NCBI GenBank assembly: GCA_000226015.1
Contig: JH153847.1
Coordinates: forward strand, 5,358 to 26,151
DNA from: Mnemiopsis leidyi
Lineage: Eukaryota; Ctenophora; Tentaculata; Lobata; Bolinopsidae
Direction of reading: 5' to 3'
Length of the DNA stretch: 20,794 bases
A program made the position numbers and the translations under genes. Positions 9,401 to 19,215 of this stretch are shown in pieces. The notes below the pieces were generated by a model, which had not been told where the DNA came from, searched no databases, and was given only the letters and a program-made list of their open reading frames with translations. Positions within the stretch are counted from its first letter, which is position 1. Each line of letters opens with the position of its first letter.

Positions 9401-12400
9401 GCGATGGCATGACACGGGAAATTCAGCATTCGCCTGACACAATGAAAGCGGCCGCAAGTCTTGTTATTTTAAGTCCCCTATCTCTTCATCCTCAGTTATA
9501 GAGCTAAGTGTTTCAAACCATATCGATTGGCCGGTCATAAAAATGACAACTTAAATATGTGCTCGCTAAACGATTATCGCGCATGACTGAGAGATCCTTT
9601 TTATCTTTCTCGCAGCATATGCATTAAAAGCTTTTGACGTGAAAAAACAAGCTCATAAATCTTTAGATGATTGAAATAAAATTACATTTATCACATAAAC
9701 AATCATATTGTTACTATTCAAGTACTAATTACTAAATGCAGATTTGGAAAACGGAGATCAGGTCAACTTTAACCGAAAAACAGAGTTAAAATCGACATTA
9801 TGGAGGTTCCTGGGAACTTCTTATTTCAATTTTATCTGAATTTTTCAAGATTGTAATTAAGGAGATCCATTTCATAGGCTCAATAAACTTACTACCCATT
9901 ATGTTAAACTCGGAAACCTGTGGAAATTAAAATTGTGACCAAAATTACGGATCTTTGTTAGCAGCATAGTCCTACAAGCATTTTTTAGTTTATGAAAGCC
10001 GTCTTTCTTAATAAAAAGTTTTTGTTGGTTTTGTTCTAAATTCAATAAATAATTTTGTTGGGTGCCCTTTTTTGGGACAAAACATAATATCAATTTCTTT
10101 AAGAAAGCTTAACACTTTAGATTAGCTTAATACAGATTAAAGAAGAAAATTCAGAAAAGCTAAACCATCTTCAATCTGAAAAGAGAAACTAACCGACTAA
10201 AATCCTAAACACCTACAAGGAATCCAAGGTTCACTACATAATCACTAGCTAATCACCTAATAACACTGTCCTCTAGTCACGCCCATCTTTCTTCACCTGG
10301 ATCTCGGCTACGGTGCAGCTGGTGTCGTCTGCGGAGTAGTGCGCGGAGTAACTGTCGGCTGGCTGGTCCGTGACGCACGCTTTGCACCTGTAGCGCGTGG
10401 TCTCCTCCGCCCCCGTGATCGTCAGACTCATGTCATCCCCGGTGAAGGTGGTTCGGCGACCCTGCCATTTCCACTCTCCGGTGTGTTTGTAGACAGTCCT
10501 GTTAGGTGGCTTGTTATTTTCACCGAAATTTCTTCATATGAGGCCTCTTAAGTTTACATTTTTTTGAAATTTAGGAGCTAGGCTATGTTAAAATAAAAGA
10601 GGGGGGATATTAGATTTCATACAAACAAATTTTAAGTGGTTACGGCCTCGAATAATCAATTTCCAAACCAGCAAAGGTCAAATAAAAAACATCAAACACT
10701 CACCATTTGTACCAGACAGTTTTGATGTAGGCCCTATCGTGCTGGGTGTTAACATGACATGTCAGAGTGGCTTCATGTCCGGGGTCTACTCTGACCTCCT
10801 GTCTGTCCGGCACTAGTTCTATACCTGATCCGAGTGTCATTAATCTAAAATTGGTTTAGTTCTCTGGTCTAAAATTGTCAGTCCCTACAGTTAACTACAG
10901 TGAACATTTCAGTTCGCAGTAATCCTTTTTGTAGTTCTCCAGTCTAACAGAGTTCGCAGTAACCCTCTAAGTAGTTCTCTAGTCTAAAAATGTCGACTGT
11001 GCACATTGCACAAACCTGGATTTTGTGTGTCAGTAGAGTCCTCGCTGGGTCTAGTTATCAGTCGGCATCCTTTGAGTAGAGGCTCGCACACCAGCTCGTA
11101 GTTCACGTTCCTGAAACATTATTGTTTGGTTTGGGTTCGTTTTAGCCAGCGATGTTTATCTTTTTACATCCGTTCGATTCTAAAAATTTGATTTTTTATG
11201 CTTTCATTTTCCTCTTGAGTTGCTAAAAAACGTCTTTTTATCATGTTGAAATCGGTTAAAATGACGTGTTCGAGATAATCAAATGTAGCAATACTCACAG
11301 AGGGCTTGGAGGAGCAGGTCGCTGCTGGGTGACGACAAGAAGACAAGCTTCGAAGACTAGAGCAAATAGTACTCTGACCATGACAGGCATCATGGGGGAC
11401 CAACCAACCTAATCAGATTGTATTGTTATCGGTTACTTGCGCTGCCAACTTTAGTTTGAGTCATGATATACTGAATGTGGAAGAAAAAAGTCTAGTGCGG
11501 TTGCCGAAAGGTTAAAATTTTCCGACTAAAGGTTTTAGTTGTTTGGAAGATTGATGTTAGACGCACTTCAGGCTAACGACAAAATGTAATGTTGTTCTGG
11601 AGAATAGTTTGTCTTGACATTTAAAGGCAAAATAGCCGAGCGGGGCAGACAAAGATGGATAATAATACTCAATTTCAAAATCAAAATTAGATTTGCGAAT
11701 TTGTGAACTAAAAGTGCAAAAATACCCTGGCCTGCCTGGTTAAAATCACTTATTTAATGTCGGGCCCTGGACAAATGTCTTAATCTCGTTTAGGTATTTG
11801 TGTCCGATCAGCGATAACAGATAACCCGATACGCCCTATTTCTGCGATAAGCCTCCGTTTCTACGCCTGTTCTCTCGTTTGCTGTCCTGCACAATTGCAA
11901 ATCGTCTCGAAAACTGCAACTGTTTTAACAATTTAAGGGTGAAGTGCCTAAAGACGTGTCCGGCAGTACTCAGCGGCTATCGGGTTTACTTAGGCAGAAA
12001 AACCGTACAGCGTGGGATAAGTTGTAATCTGCCGACAGCTGCCATTTTAATGCAGATAAACCTCGGCCTAATTTAGTCTGCATTTCACGAGCCTCCCATT
12101 TTCCTATTAACAGTTGCCATTAAATTGAGTGGCACTGGTCCAGGATTTCGGTAAAAAAACAGTTGTGGTCCCGTGATAGCCATTATCTTCTTTCGATTTG
12201 CAAATAACTGAGATGCCGACAAAATTTGATAAATTAAAAGAAATAAGGTGTGGAAAAATTGTTGACATTAAATTCTATCATCTAAAAAAGAACAGACTGA
12301 CAAAATAAAATTGTAAAACCGGATGTGTGAACGTGCCCGAAAAAAACCTTGCCAACGACCTGAATGTCCTAATTATCAGGAAGAAGCTGGAGCTAAAGAG

Positions 12401-15400
12401 AGAGAGAGAGAGAGCAAGATACGTGTTAAATTGAAGCTGGTGCCGGGTTTAACCGGTTCCCACAACTTGCACACGCTTATATCTCCCTCCTCCGTACCCG
12501 TAGCTGTCTTTAAATATCGGCTCGTTACTGCTTCTCTGAGCTGGGCTTCCTTTTGCGTCACAGCCCTACTAGGACAAATCTGCTAATTTTCAGTGCTATT
12601 ATTGGCTCGGTCAAGAATTTGTAAATCTGCTGCGAGCACAGCTGTTAAAAGGGAATCCGTCTAATCCCGCTATGCTCTAGCGCATGGAAAAGCAACGAAA
12701 GAAACTGCGACTGACGATTTCAGTCATGGTGCTATTGTCTTTTTGGTGACGACTAAATAATTCCGTTCTAACAATGCAATTAGATTAAGATTAATCATTT
12801 TTCATTAATGCAGTTCAATTGAAGAACGATAAATCGAATGAGCCCAAGCTAAGGATCATAAAATAGCAGCATTGGAACATATATATTCGTTAATGGGAGA
12901 TTCTTAGTCCATGCCCTTAGCCATCTGAGCCAACCAGATCCCGTACTTTGATCACGTGTCCCCATCATTCACGCTCAACTTACCTCTTTCGCAACAAGGT
13001 GCCCCAAATTGCATTTGAGGGTCTGGAAACGAATTAAGGTCGTTACAAGTTGCAGATGCTTCAGCTAAACGGATTAATGAATTGTTGGGAGCTCTTTTCA
13101 CAGCTTCCTGGCTGGGCTACCTCACGATTTTCTGAAAGGATTCAGAGTCGACGATCGCTTCCCGGGGGTTAAATCGATATACGACGATGGTATTTAAAGG
13201 CAGTCTATCTTTGTTAAATATTTGAAATACTAAGTCCCGTTTTAGAGTTTTAGAACGACCCCCAATCGTTTCCCGTGCCTGTAATTTCAAGAGAATCAAT
13301 AAAAGGTTAGAGCAGGTCTTCTCTTGAGTAGCGGAAATCCTTATCAATGCCGGCACTCACTGTTCTGTCCGTTAAAAAGAGACTGTTTCATGCCAAGCTC
13401 CGGAGAGCTTTACTGATACATCCGGTAGCGTACTTCGAGTACAACTTGCTGATCGGCGCTGAACTTATCGGAAATTTTGTGTCATTACTGGATATCAATT
13501 ATCCGAGGGAAACGCTCATGAATTTCCACATCAAAATTTGAATTCCAATTCGAGATGGTATCTTGTCAAGTACCGAAAGTGAAGATAAAGTGTCGGTGTT
13601 TCTCTAACTTGATGACAATTTCAAATGGCGCTATTATTACAACACCCTTGGGTCGGGTGACTTTGTCTCACCTTAGGAAAACTCAAAACCGATTTGGTAA
13701 GTTACATGTTTATCTGCAAGCCAGGGTCACACCTATGGGTTCTGCTATTCTGATTTCATTTATATAATTCTCAGCCACAGCCCTGGGTCTAGAAGGTTCT
13801 ACTTTATTTCACATGCTCGTCGGCCTGTGGCGACACCTACTTAGTAAGGCTGAACTTAAATTTCTGTTTAACAGTACTAGCTGAATTTATACCTTCTCAC
13901 GCTAATTTTTTAGATAAAAATTGTAAAATCGGCTAACACTTAGGAATTGAAGTGGTTGTAGCGCAGGTTCCCGATTTTAGACTAAAATATTTGAAATTTA
14001 TATTTCATGGTTAAACTTACTTAAAATGTGTGATTTTTAGGCTGTGGATAATCCGAAAAGAACTCTTTTTCGCATCCCAATATTGTATGAAAGTATGAAT
14101 ATGCCTGGATGTTAAACTGATGCTACGTGATACAAGTTTTGATTTTTTCCCCGAAAATAAAAATGCCGGCTGTACCAGAATCGGACGGGCCTTTTTCGGA
14201 CTTCCTCTTAGTAGACAGGTATATGACCCTTGCACGTTCCTGGAATCTAGATGCGAAATTTCCTGCAAGTTGTTGCAGCTTTCAAGGTCTGAGTCACTTT
14301 GTGGGGCTTTAGGGCTGGGTGCCGTCAAGTGAGGTGATTTTCTAGTAAGTTCTAGAAGGGTGAATTACGTGGGGTGGAGTGGGTTACAACCTAAGGTAAT
14401 CAAAGGCATCAGCAAAATTTTAATTTTTCTTTTTCCCCTGTTTTTTTCATGAGTTTTTGATAACTTCTAGCCAGGCAGCTCCAGATTCATGTAGCTCATA
14501 GTTTTAACGGTATATCCCACTTTATCTTACAGTCGTTATGTCAACTCTGCGGGCGGACTGCCTCGCCATTGCAATCACCATTCCTCTACGAACACCGGAA
14601 GCATCACAAAATGTGTTGCAGAAATGGACCATACTGCCAAAATTTGACCACCTTCCAATTCTGATTTTATCTTAAATTTGTTCGGAAGGTTAGACTGAAA
14701 GTAAAGCAGCTCAAAATATCCATTCGAAATATGCGGCTTAAGTACTTGGACCTTGGTAATGCGTGCTACCGATCATCTTGTCGAAGAGTACTACGCTCGA
14801 AACCAAACTGCGAAAGCTCAGCAAACCTTTAATAGAAATCAGAAGCACATCCTACCGAAAAGTGGGTTGATCCTCCCCATAACGCCTAGTTCGACTAGAC
14901 TGGGTTATTTGTTATTATTATCATGGCCGAAAATTTAATTAAAGTAATTCTTTTGTGCACATTAAGTAGTGTTACTAAAAGTTGAAAGAGACGACTAAAA
15001 CACGTGATAGAAGCGGAAACTATTTCCGTTTAAACCTCGTAAATTTTTCGCCGAAAGAATAGTCTTTTTGCTGAAAACCATTTTAATTTCACCTCTATCG
15101 GCAGAATCTACGTGAGGGCGGAGGGGTGCGTGTGCAGTTGTACTAATGCCCTGTTAGCCGATAAATCAATATTTTCTCTTCTCATCAAATTGCGGTTAAC
15201 TATCATTTTTCTGAGCAGCCGCTTTGACTTTCATAAAAGCTCAATGATCGGCTTATCTCCCTCAGCATTCCCCCTGGGCGCATATCACAAAATACTCACG
15301 TAAGCCCCGTTCGCCGCAGGCCTAAGTTTTTGTAGACAAAAAGTGTCAAAATATTCGTCCCCACCAAGGGATTCTCGTGAATGTTTTGACTGATTGTTTT

Positions 15401-18148
15401 GCGTACTACGGGTTTTAAGGGTTTCACTAGACCGTGTCATCCGCCACGGATTTAGAGGGTAATTTTTTCTGGTCTGTTGGAAACTCGCCATCGGTCGAAA
15501 TAACACGGCCGGCCTCTGTGGGCGAGCCACGGAATCGTATCGATAGTAAACTGTAGAGGATAGTTAACAAGGTAGAAATATTTACTGTGAAGTTATACTT
15601 AGTATTCAAAGAAAAATTAGGTAGCCAAAAATTAAAGTAGTCAAACATTAGGCAAATTGTTTTGGCACTTCAATCATCAATGTGTTCTTTTCGCAGTAAT
15701 TTGATCTAGAGTTCTTTATTGAGTTTCATTGACTTTAGATTTTATAAGTAAATATCATTGAACGGCTGGATTTGACTAGAACCCAAATCGGAAGTACAGT
15801 TATTGTCATACTTGTAATGCCTTTGCTTCGGATCAAAAAAGGCGAGTTTTTAATAAATCACGCAATACGTTGTTATATGGTACAAAAGGATAAAAAAGGA
15901 TTGTAAATATATAAATAGAGGACGCATATTTGCCGAAAATAGAGATTCGGAAAAACGAGAAATATTTTTATTTTCATCGCAAAAAGGCGCTGAAGCTGTC
16001 AGATAACATTACTGTTTATTACTTTATTAGTTGAGTAAATCGATGTTCAATAAGCCTTACCTAATTTTATACAGACCTTCTGAAATTCTTAGAGCGCCTT
16101 GCGGTATTACAGAAAGTTATTTCGGTAAGATGGTAAAATTCTTAAAGTTAGATTTATACGGACGAGGGTTTAATCTTATGATTTTAATTTTTAACTTTAA
16201 AACCACATTATTATACGGATATCAAAGGTTTGCACGATTAGATATATAGAATCTCGGGTAAAGCTCATTTCGATCTGTAAATCCCCAGGTCAATCAAAAC
16301 CGTGATTTAAATAGCAAATACTGTATGGCCTTGTTCTTGGTTGGATCCGTGGATGGGTGATTACATTAAATAAAATTAGTTAGAGTCTCATTTAGATGTT
16401 TTTCAGGGACTATTGAGTGGTACATTTACACTGTCACTATTCTTACTAATTGTTTGTTTGTTTTGTAGCCCTAACCGGGCTGGCACGTAATGGGCCTTAA
16501 AATGTTTATACAGATTTATCTCTATGTTAATATATAATGTTAAAAAACGAATCCCAAGTCGGGACACACACTAAACATGATATTGGTGATTAAAAATTAT
16601 TTTCTATAAGGATGCTTGTGCAGTGGGTACTAGGGTAATTGATGTGGTCATGTCCATTTTTTTGTCTATTTTTGTTTAAAATTGGTTAGCTTCGAAATAG
16701 TAGTCTATAGCTGGGCCGTTCTCGCGGGGAGACTTTCTTAGTCCTGTTATGTCGTATAATAAAAAGGTGGGCCAGTTTTCATCGTTACCAGCACTAATCC
16801 AGCTCATTATTTTCAGTAAACTGTTGGCCTAGTGAGACTGGACAGGGGTGTGACGTGAACATTGAGTACGAACTACAGGACCACAAACTCGAACTTTTCA
16901 ACGTCCTTGTCTCAATTCCTGTCAGGTTGGTTTACGTTGGGTTTGTGTTACCATGGTATTACATTAAACACATGGACAACTAACACATCACCACTAACAA
17001 CCTAACACATCACCCCTAACAACTAACAAATCTCCCCTAACAACTAACACATCTCCCCTAACAACTAACACATCTCCCCTAACAACTAACAAATCTCCCC
17101 TAACAACTAACACATCTCCCCTAACAACTAACACATCTCCCCTAACAACTAACACATCTCCCTAACAACTAACACACCTCCCCCTAACAACTAACACATC
17201 TCCCCTAACAACTAACACATCTCCCCTAACAACTAACACACCTCCCCTAACAACTAACACATTTCCCCTAACAACTAACACATCTCCCCTAACAACTAAC
17301 ACATCTCCCCTAACAACTAACACAAACGTTTTCTCAGTACACAAGGTGGCAGTCTAAACGTTACTCAATGTGATGGAAGCTATTCCCACTCTCATGGAGT
17401 CCTGGAGTGGTCTATCCCACTCATTGACAAGACCAACAGTAGTGGAACTCTGGAGTTCAGCGCCCCTGGTACTGCGGACTCCTTCTATCCTGTCAATGTG
17501 AACTTCAACATGAACCAGCCCTTCTGTGACATCAAGGTTAGGAGATATTGTTGTATTTTCCGTGTCCTTAATGTCGCTAGTTTTCGACCTGATTTTAGCA
17601 GAAATATGAATTATGCGATGAGCCAATTAAACCAATATTAGGTTAAAAGCTAACTAGGTATTTAGCTGTGAATTGTATTTCACGGCTGATCTGTGATTGG
17701 TCCAAAAAAGAGTGTACTCACCTTAAAATGCTTAGGGAAGCCCAATTTACTAAGTACTAGGAATCTATATAGTAATGATGTCCCGTTCGCTTTCAGAACT
17801 TACAAAAACGTTCTTATGGCATAAAGCAATACAGAAATAGAGAAAGTTTATTTTTTGGGGAGGGGTCACAAATTGTTTATTTAATTGTTTATATCACAAT
17901 ATCACGTGATAAAGCGTTTCTCAATATAAACTGTCCGTACTCACTCCTAATTTCTCATTGGTCAAACGCTGTCACATGGTAAAAACAATTTGTGACCCTT
18001 CCCCTAAATACCTTTTCTATAAAACTTTAATCCCTATTGATAAAAATGCTATTTTCAGATTCGCGGTGTCGTGTTGGCAGGTACTGAGAAGACCGTACCG
18101 TACAGTTCAGAATGTTCGGTACTCACAGAACAATACACTGTCGAATAG
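3418..18148 (+). CDS. ARCN1: Coatomer subunit delta (delta-COP, archain), 11 exons
   Basis: Exons: 3418-3460, 3662-3885, 4168-4347, 5069-5171, 5499-5592, 6149-6289, 7129-7309, 7469-7616, 16817-16925, 17338-17536, 18059-18148; all introns are GT-AG and the exons join in frame to 1512 nt, 503 residues (human 511). The product is a subunit of the COPI coat, which carries cargo from Golgi to ER and within the Golgi. Residues 1 to about 140 are the longin-like domain ([50 protein letters not shown]); exons 4-6 encode the charged linker ([20 protein letters not shown]); from about residue 265 to the end is the mu-homology domain ([29 protein letters not shown]). The part encoded by exons 10 and 11 is recognisable ([11 protein letters not shown], then a 29-residue end of the expected length) but strongly diverged: it ends [10 protein letters not shown] where human has the FLVDKYEIL type. 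Intron 8 is 9.2 kb and holds an antisense gene. Confidence 0.95.
3886..4167 (+). other. ARCN1 intron 2 with palindromic GGAGGC hairpin
   Basis: Apart from splice sites, it carries overlapping short palindromes at about 4023-4044 (GGGAGGC/GCCTCCC and CTGCCTCC/GGAGGCAG) and one CACGTG at 4071. Nothing coding. Confidence 0.4.
4348..4414 (+). repeat. Tandem repeat that duplicates the 5' splice site of ARCN1 intron 3
   Basis: Units of 19, 21 and 21 bp begin at 4348, 4367 and 4388, and a fourth partial unit at 4409. Each starts GTATGT directly after AG and contains TCACGTGA. The first unit is the genuine intron 3 donor (exon 3 ends CAG at 4347), so four AG|GTATGT donors lie in 67 bp. Use of the second, third or fourth adds 19, 40 or 61 nt, each shifting the frame the same way, to a TGA at 5080-5082 in exon 4. 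Confidence 0.85.
4894..4952 (+). repeat. Second cluster of CACGTG-bearing units in ARCN1 intron 3
   Basis: Three diverged units with GGGATTATCACGTGA, GGGATTATTACGTGA and GGTATGTCATATCACGTGA. They resemble the units at the intron's donor end, so the two clusters probably share an origin. The rest of intron 3 (4415-4893 and 4953-5068) is AT-rich with a TTTA-rich run near 4851-4885. Confidence 0.7.
5319..5463 (+). repeat. 23-bp minisatellite in ARCN1 intron 4
   Basis: About six units with a 23-bp period, starting at 5319, 5342, 5365, 5388 and 5411, followed by degenerate copies. The core is ACCGTAATCCTAT followed by TTGTATATCA or ATTTATATGA. It fills nearly half of the 327-bp intron. No sign of coding or RNA function. 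Confidence 0.8.
5593..6148 (+). other. ARCN1 intron 5 with an unassigned antisense open frame
   Basis: The minus strand is open from 6126 to 5761; from its first internal ATG it would encode about 87 residues, with segments such as [18 protein letters not shown] and [11 protein letters not shown] second minus-strand frame overlaps it. I recognise no domain, signal peptide or splice structure. Local CG-rich stretches (CGCGCGCGCTGCC near 5974) stand out from the AT-rich flanks. It may be a dispersed repeat inserted in the intron rather than a gene. Confidence 0.3.
6514..6965 (-). pseudogene. Decayed non-LTR retrotransposon reverse transcriptase, C-terminal fragment
   Basis: Lies in ARCN1 intron 6, antisense to it. 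Pieces typical of the end of LINE-type reverse transcriptase ORFs appear in order but in different frames: an [14 protein letters not shown] segment near 6910-6950 with an in-frame stop before it, [11 protein letters not shown] near 6840-6870, [15 protein letters not shown] near 6715-6760, [13 protein letters not shown] near 6615-6655, and [13 protein letters not shown] ending at a stop at 6514. At least two frameshifts and one stop break the reading frame, so it is not functional. It shows no 5' part of the ORF, consistent with the usual 5' truncation on LINE insertion. Family assignment beyond non-LTR is not possible from this fragment. Confidence 0.75.
7658..8583. mobile_element. Mariner-like non-autonomous transposon, 926 bp
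   Basis: The ends are perfect inverted repeats of 27 bp: 7658-7684 (beginning TTAGGTTGTCCCATAATG) and 8557-8583 (ending ATTATGGGACAACCTAA). Both ends abut TA (7656-7657 and 8584-8585), the target duplication of the Tc1/mariner superfamily, and TTAGGTTG is a frequent mariner terminus. The interior is broken by stops in all frames apart from short open frames, and I recognise no transposase or DDE/D motif, so it looks like a non-autonomous derivative that moved with a transposase made elsewhere. Perfect identity of the two TIRs suggests a fairly recent insertion. Confidence 0.85.
8592..8721. repeat. AT-rich tandem repeat followed by a perfect-looking hairpin
   Basis: At 8592-8680 three diverged units of about 40 bp begin TATAGTAT and contain TACTTCTTRATATAGT. 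Directly after comes a hairpin with 15-bp arms, 8687-8701 (AATGCCTTTTTGCGC) and 8707-8721, with one mismatch and a TGAAG loop. The block starts within ten bases of the end of the mariner-like element. Confidence 0.6.
10273..11393 (-). CDS. Secreted single-immunoglobulin-domain protein nested in ARCN1 intron 8
   Basis: Four exons on the minus strand: 11393-11299, 11110-11016, 10824-10704, 10498-10273, joined by GT-AG introns of 188, 191 and 205 bp; they give 537 nt, 178 residues. Residues 1 to about 22 ([20 protein letters not shown]) look like a signal peptide. Residues about 65-175 form an Ig fold: canonical Cys86 (EATLTCHV), Trp101 (KTVWYKW) and Cys142 (TRYRCKAC) with SLTI at 128-131 before it. 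Four further cysteines (40, 47, 145, 165) could make two extra disulfides. There is no membrane segment after the domain and no other domain, so a secreted, small, disulfide-rich product is predicted. Coding GC is visibly higher than the flanking intron. Exon C uses the AG at 10825-10826; the nearer tttag would put a stop in frame. I cannot name an orthologue or ligand. Its transcript would be antisense to the ARCN1 pre-mRNA. Confidence 0.83.
10857..10995. repeat. 40-bp tandem repeat in the second intron of the nested Ig gene
   Basis: Two clear units at 10912-10951 and 10952-10991 begin GTTCGCAGTAA and contain TAGTTCTC and AGTCTAA; a partial unit precedes them at about 10857-10878. It fills most of the 191-bp intron. 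Confidence 0.7.
12397..12414. repeat. (AG)9 microsatellite
   Basis: Nine uninterrupted AG dinucleotides inside ARCN1 intron 8. No associated gene seen. Confidence 0.9.
16976..17325 (+). repeat. 21-bp minisatellite filling ARCN1 intron 9
   Basis: About 17 units of 20-22 bp; the consensus runs CTCCCCTAAC, then AACTAACACAT. Homogeneity is high in the middle and lower at the left edge. The array ends 12 bases before the exon 10 acceptor at 17337. Each unit contains two CTAAC motifs, which match the metazoan branch-point consensus, and a C/T-rich stretch, but no AG. The minus strand reads as a seven-residue repeat in one frame; I treat that as a by-product of the 21-bp period. Confidence 0.95.
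17857..18004. repeat. Fold-back (MITE-like) element in ARCN1 intron 10
   Basis: The arms GGGGAGGGGTCACAAATTGT (from 17857) and the near-perfect complement ending TTTGTGACCCTTCCCC at 18004 pair over about 22 bp with one mismatch. A second, looser pairing lies inside: CACGTGATAAAGCGTTT near 17903 with AAACGCTGTCACATG near 17963. The whole is about 148 bp. No clear target-site duplication is seen, so its mode of insertion is open. Confidence 0.65.
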
Positions 18149-18518
18149 CTTGGAGACACCGAGACAGCGCATAATGCATAATTATGCTGTGATATGTGAA
18201 TTATGATATGTTAATGCTATGACATGTTACGGCATAAGATATGTTACATATTTACGATTTTATCGATAGACTTTTTTGAAAGATCTCTCCAACCTGTCTA
18301 AATCAAGGAGAATTTCTGTAGTTAATGTCAGTACTTTTATTAGTTGATGAAGTCCCATTATTTTCAATTTTCCCCCTTAGATGCGCCCTGTCCAGTAATT
18401 TAGATTTAGTAAGACTAAGAAATGAATTCATATTTCACATGCCACCCCTCTTGAGTTGATGGAATTTTTCGCCGTACGCGAAATAAGATGCATGCACATA
18501 GCACTTGAGCAAACAATT

Positions 18519-18524
18519 AATAAA
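18519..18524 (+). terminator. Candidate polyadenylation signal of ARCN1
   Basis: First AATAAA downstream of the stop at 18148, giving a 3'UTR near 390 nt if used. Nearer variant signals cannot be excluded. Confidence 0.35.
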
Positions 18525-19215
18525 ATTTGCTCCACTCCAATTTGAATTTTCATTTTGCGCCACTTTTAATTATGTGCAGTAGCGACCGAACGATAAAAAG
18601 AGGTTTCTACTAGGTTAAAGTTTTAGAGAACACGTGTACGAATAGACACCGGGCTGGCTCCAGTGTTCTCCACAGCATTTTTGAAAATGTTTTCTCTGCA
18701 AGCAAGAATTTCATTGGTTATGAAATTTAGGTTAACCTTTTGTCTTAGAACTGTTTGAAGTAACTGGAACATTTAACATTTTGGGGTTATTGATGATTAC
18801 AATTTCGATAATTTCAAGTTCGGGTGCCTTCGTTTTGGTTATAGGCGGTAGCTCGTAAACTGGCCATTTTATTTAAATTATTTTAATGGGGTTTGTGAGC
18901 CTTGCTGTTGAAAGTTGAGCCTGATTTATCAACACACAGCGTGAGTTAAGTGCCCTCCGGTATTGTATGACTTAAATGAGTATAATTTTCTAGATAATTG
19001 TGCGAGGGAAATTGCACGTTCAGGTATTTATCAGCTACTAAAAATGTTTGCCAAACTTAATTTCCAAAGAGTTCAAAATTTCAATCATTTGATATTTAAC
19101 CATAAAACCATAGTAGTTAGCATCAAGTTTGACCCAAAGTGATCAATAATTTATAATTTCGATACACCATTTACGATACTGACCTTATCTAAAAGATGTG
19201 GATTGTGACTCCTTG

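Larger units (their letters stand above)
7617..16816 (+). other. ARCN1 intron 8, 9.2 kb, host of a nested gene
   Basis: This intron is over ten times longer than any other intron of the gene. It holds a mariner-like element (7658-8583), an AT-rich tandem repeat and hairpin (8592-8721), and the antisense immunoglobulin gene (10273-11393). From 8722 to 10272 I see only AT-rich DNA with short inverted repeats (for instance 8820-8831 with 8891-8902). From 11394 to 16816, 5.4 kb upstream of the nested gene, I find no convincing exon: the longest open frames are 60-103 codons without splice structure or similarity. A simple (AG)9 run is at 12397-12414. Regulatory sequence of the nested gene probably lies here. 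Confidence 0.7.

Noticed and set aside
11164-11403. Alternative minus-strand frame of 79 codons across the first exon of the nested Ig gene
   Set aside because: It reads a different frame through exon A and on into the intron; the spliced frame starting at 11393 gives a signal peptide and continues in phase with three further exons.
12876-12933. tRNA-like stretch on the minus strand (box A-like TGGCTCAGATGG, weak box B-like GTTCCAATGC)
   Set aside because: The anticodon stem does not pair, box B deviates at three positions and there is no acceptor stem. At best it is a decayed tRNA-derived repeat.
13117-13767. Three short open frames (64-79 codons) in ARCN1 intron 8
   Set aside because: No recognisable domain, signal peptide or exon boundaries; one begins with ATG at 13347 but nothing supports translation.
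14017-14332. Overlapping open frames of 60-103 codons on both strands
   Set aside because: No similarity, splice sites or family motif; frames open on both strands at once suggest chance in a stretch of slightly higher GC.
15285-15648. Two overlapping minus-strand frames of 73-81 codons
   Set aside because: No motif and no plausible splice partners; considered as extra exons of the nested Ig gene but they show no Ig signature or signal sequence.
17162-17344. Minus-strand open frame with seven-residue repeats
   Set aside because: It is the translation of the 21-bp intronic minisatellite; 21 is a multiple of three, so one frame stays open without selection.
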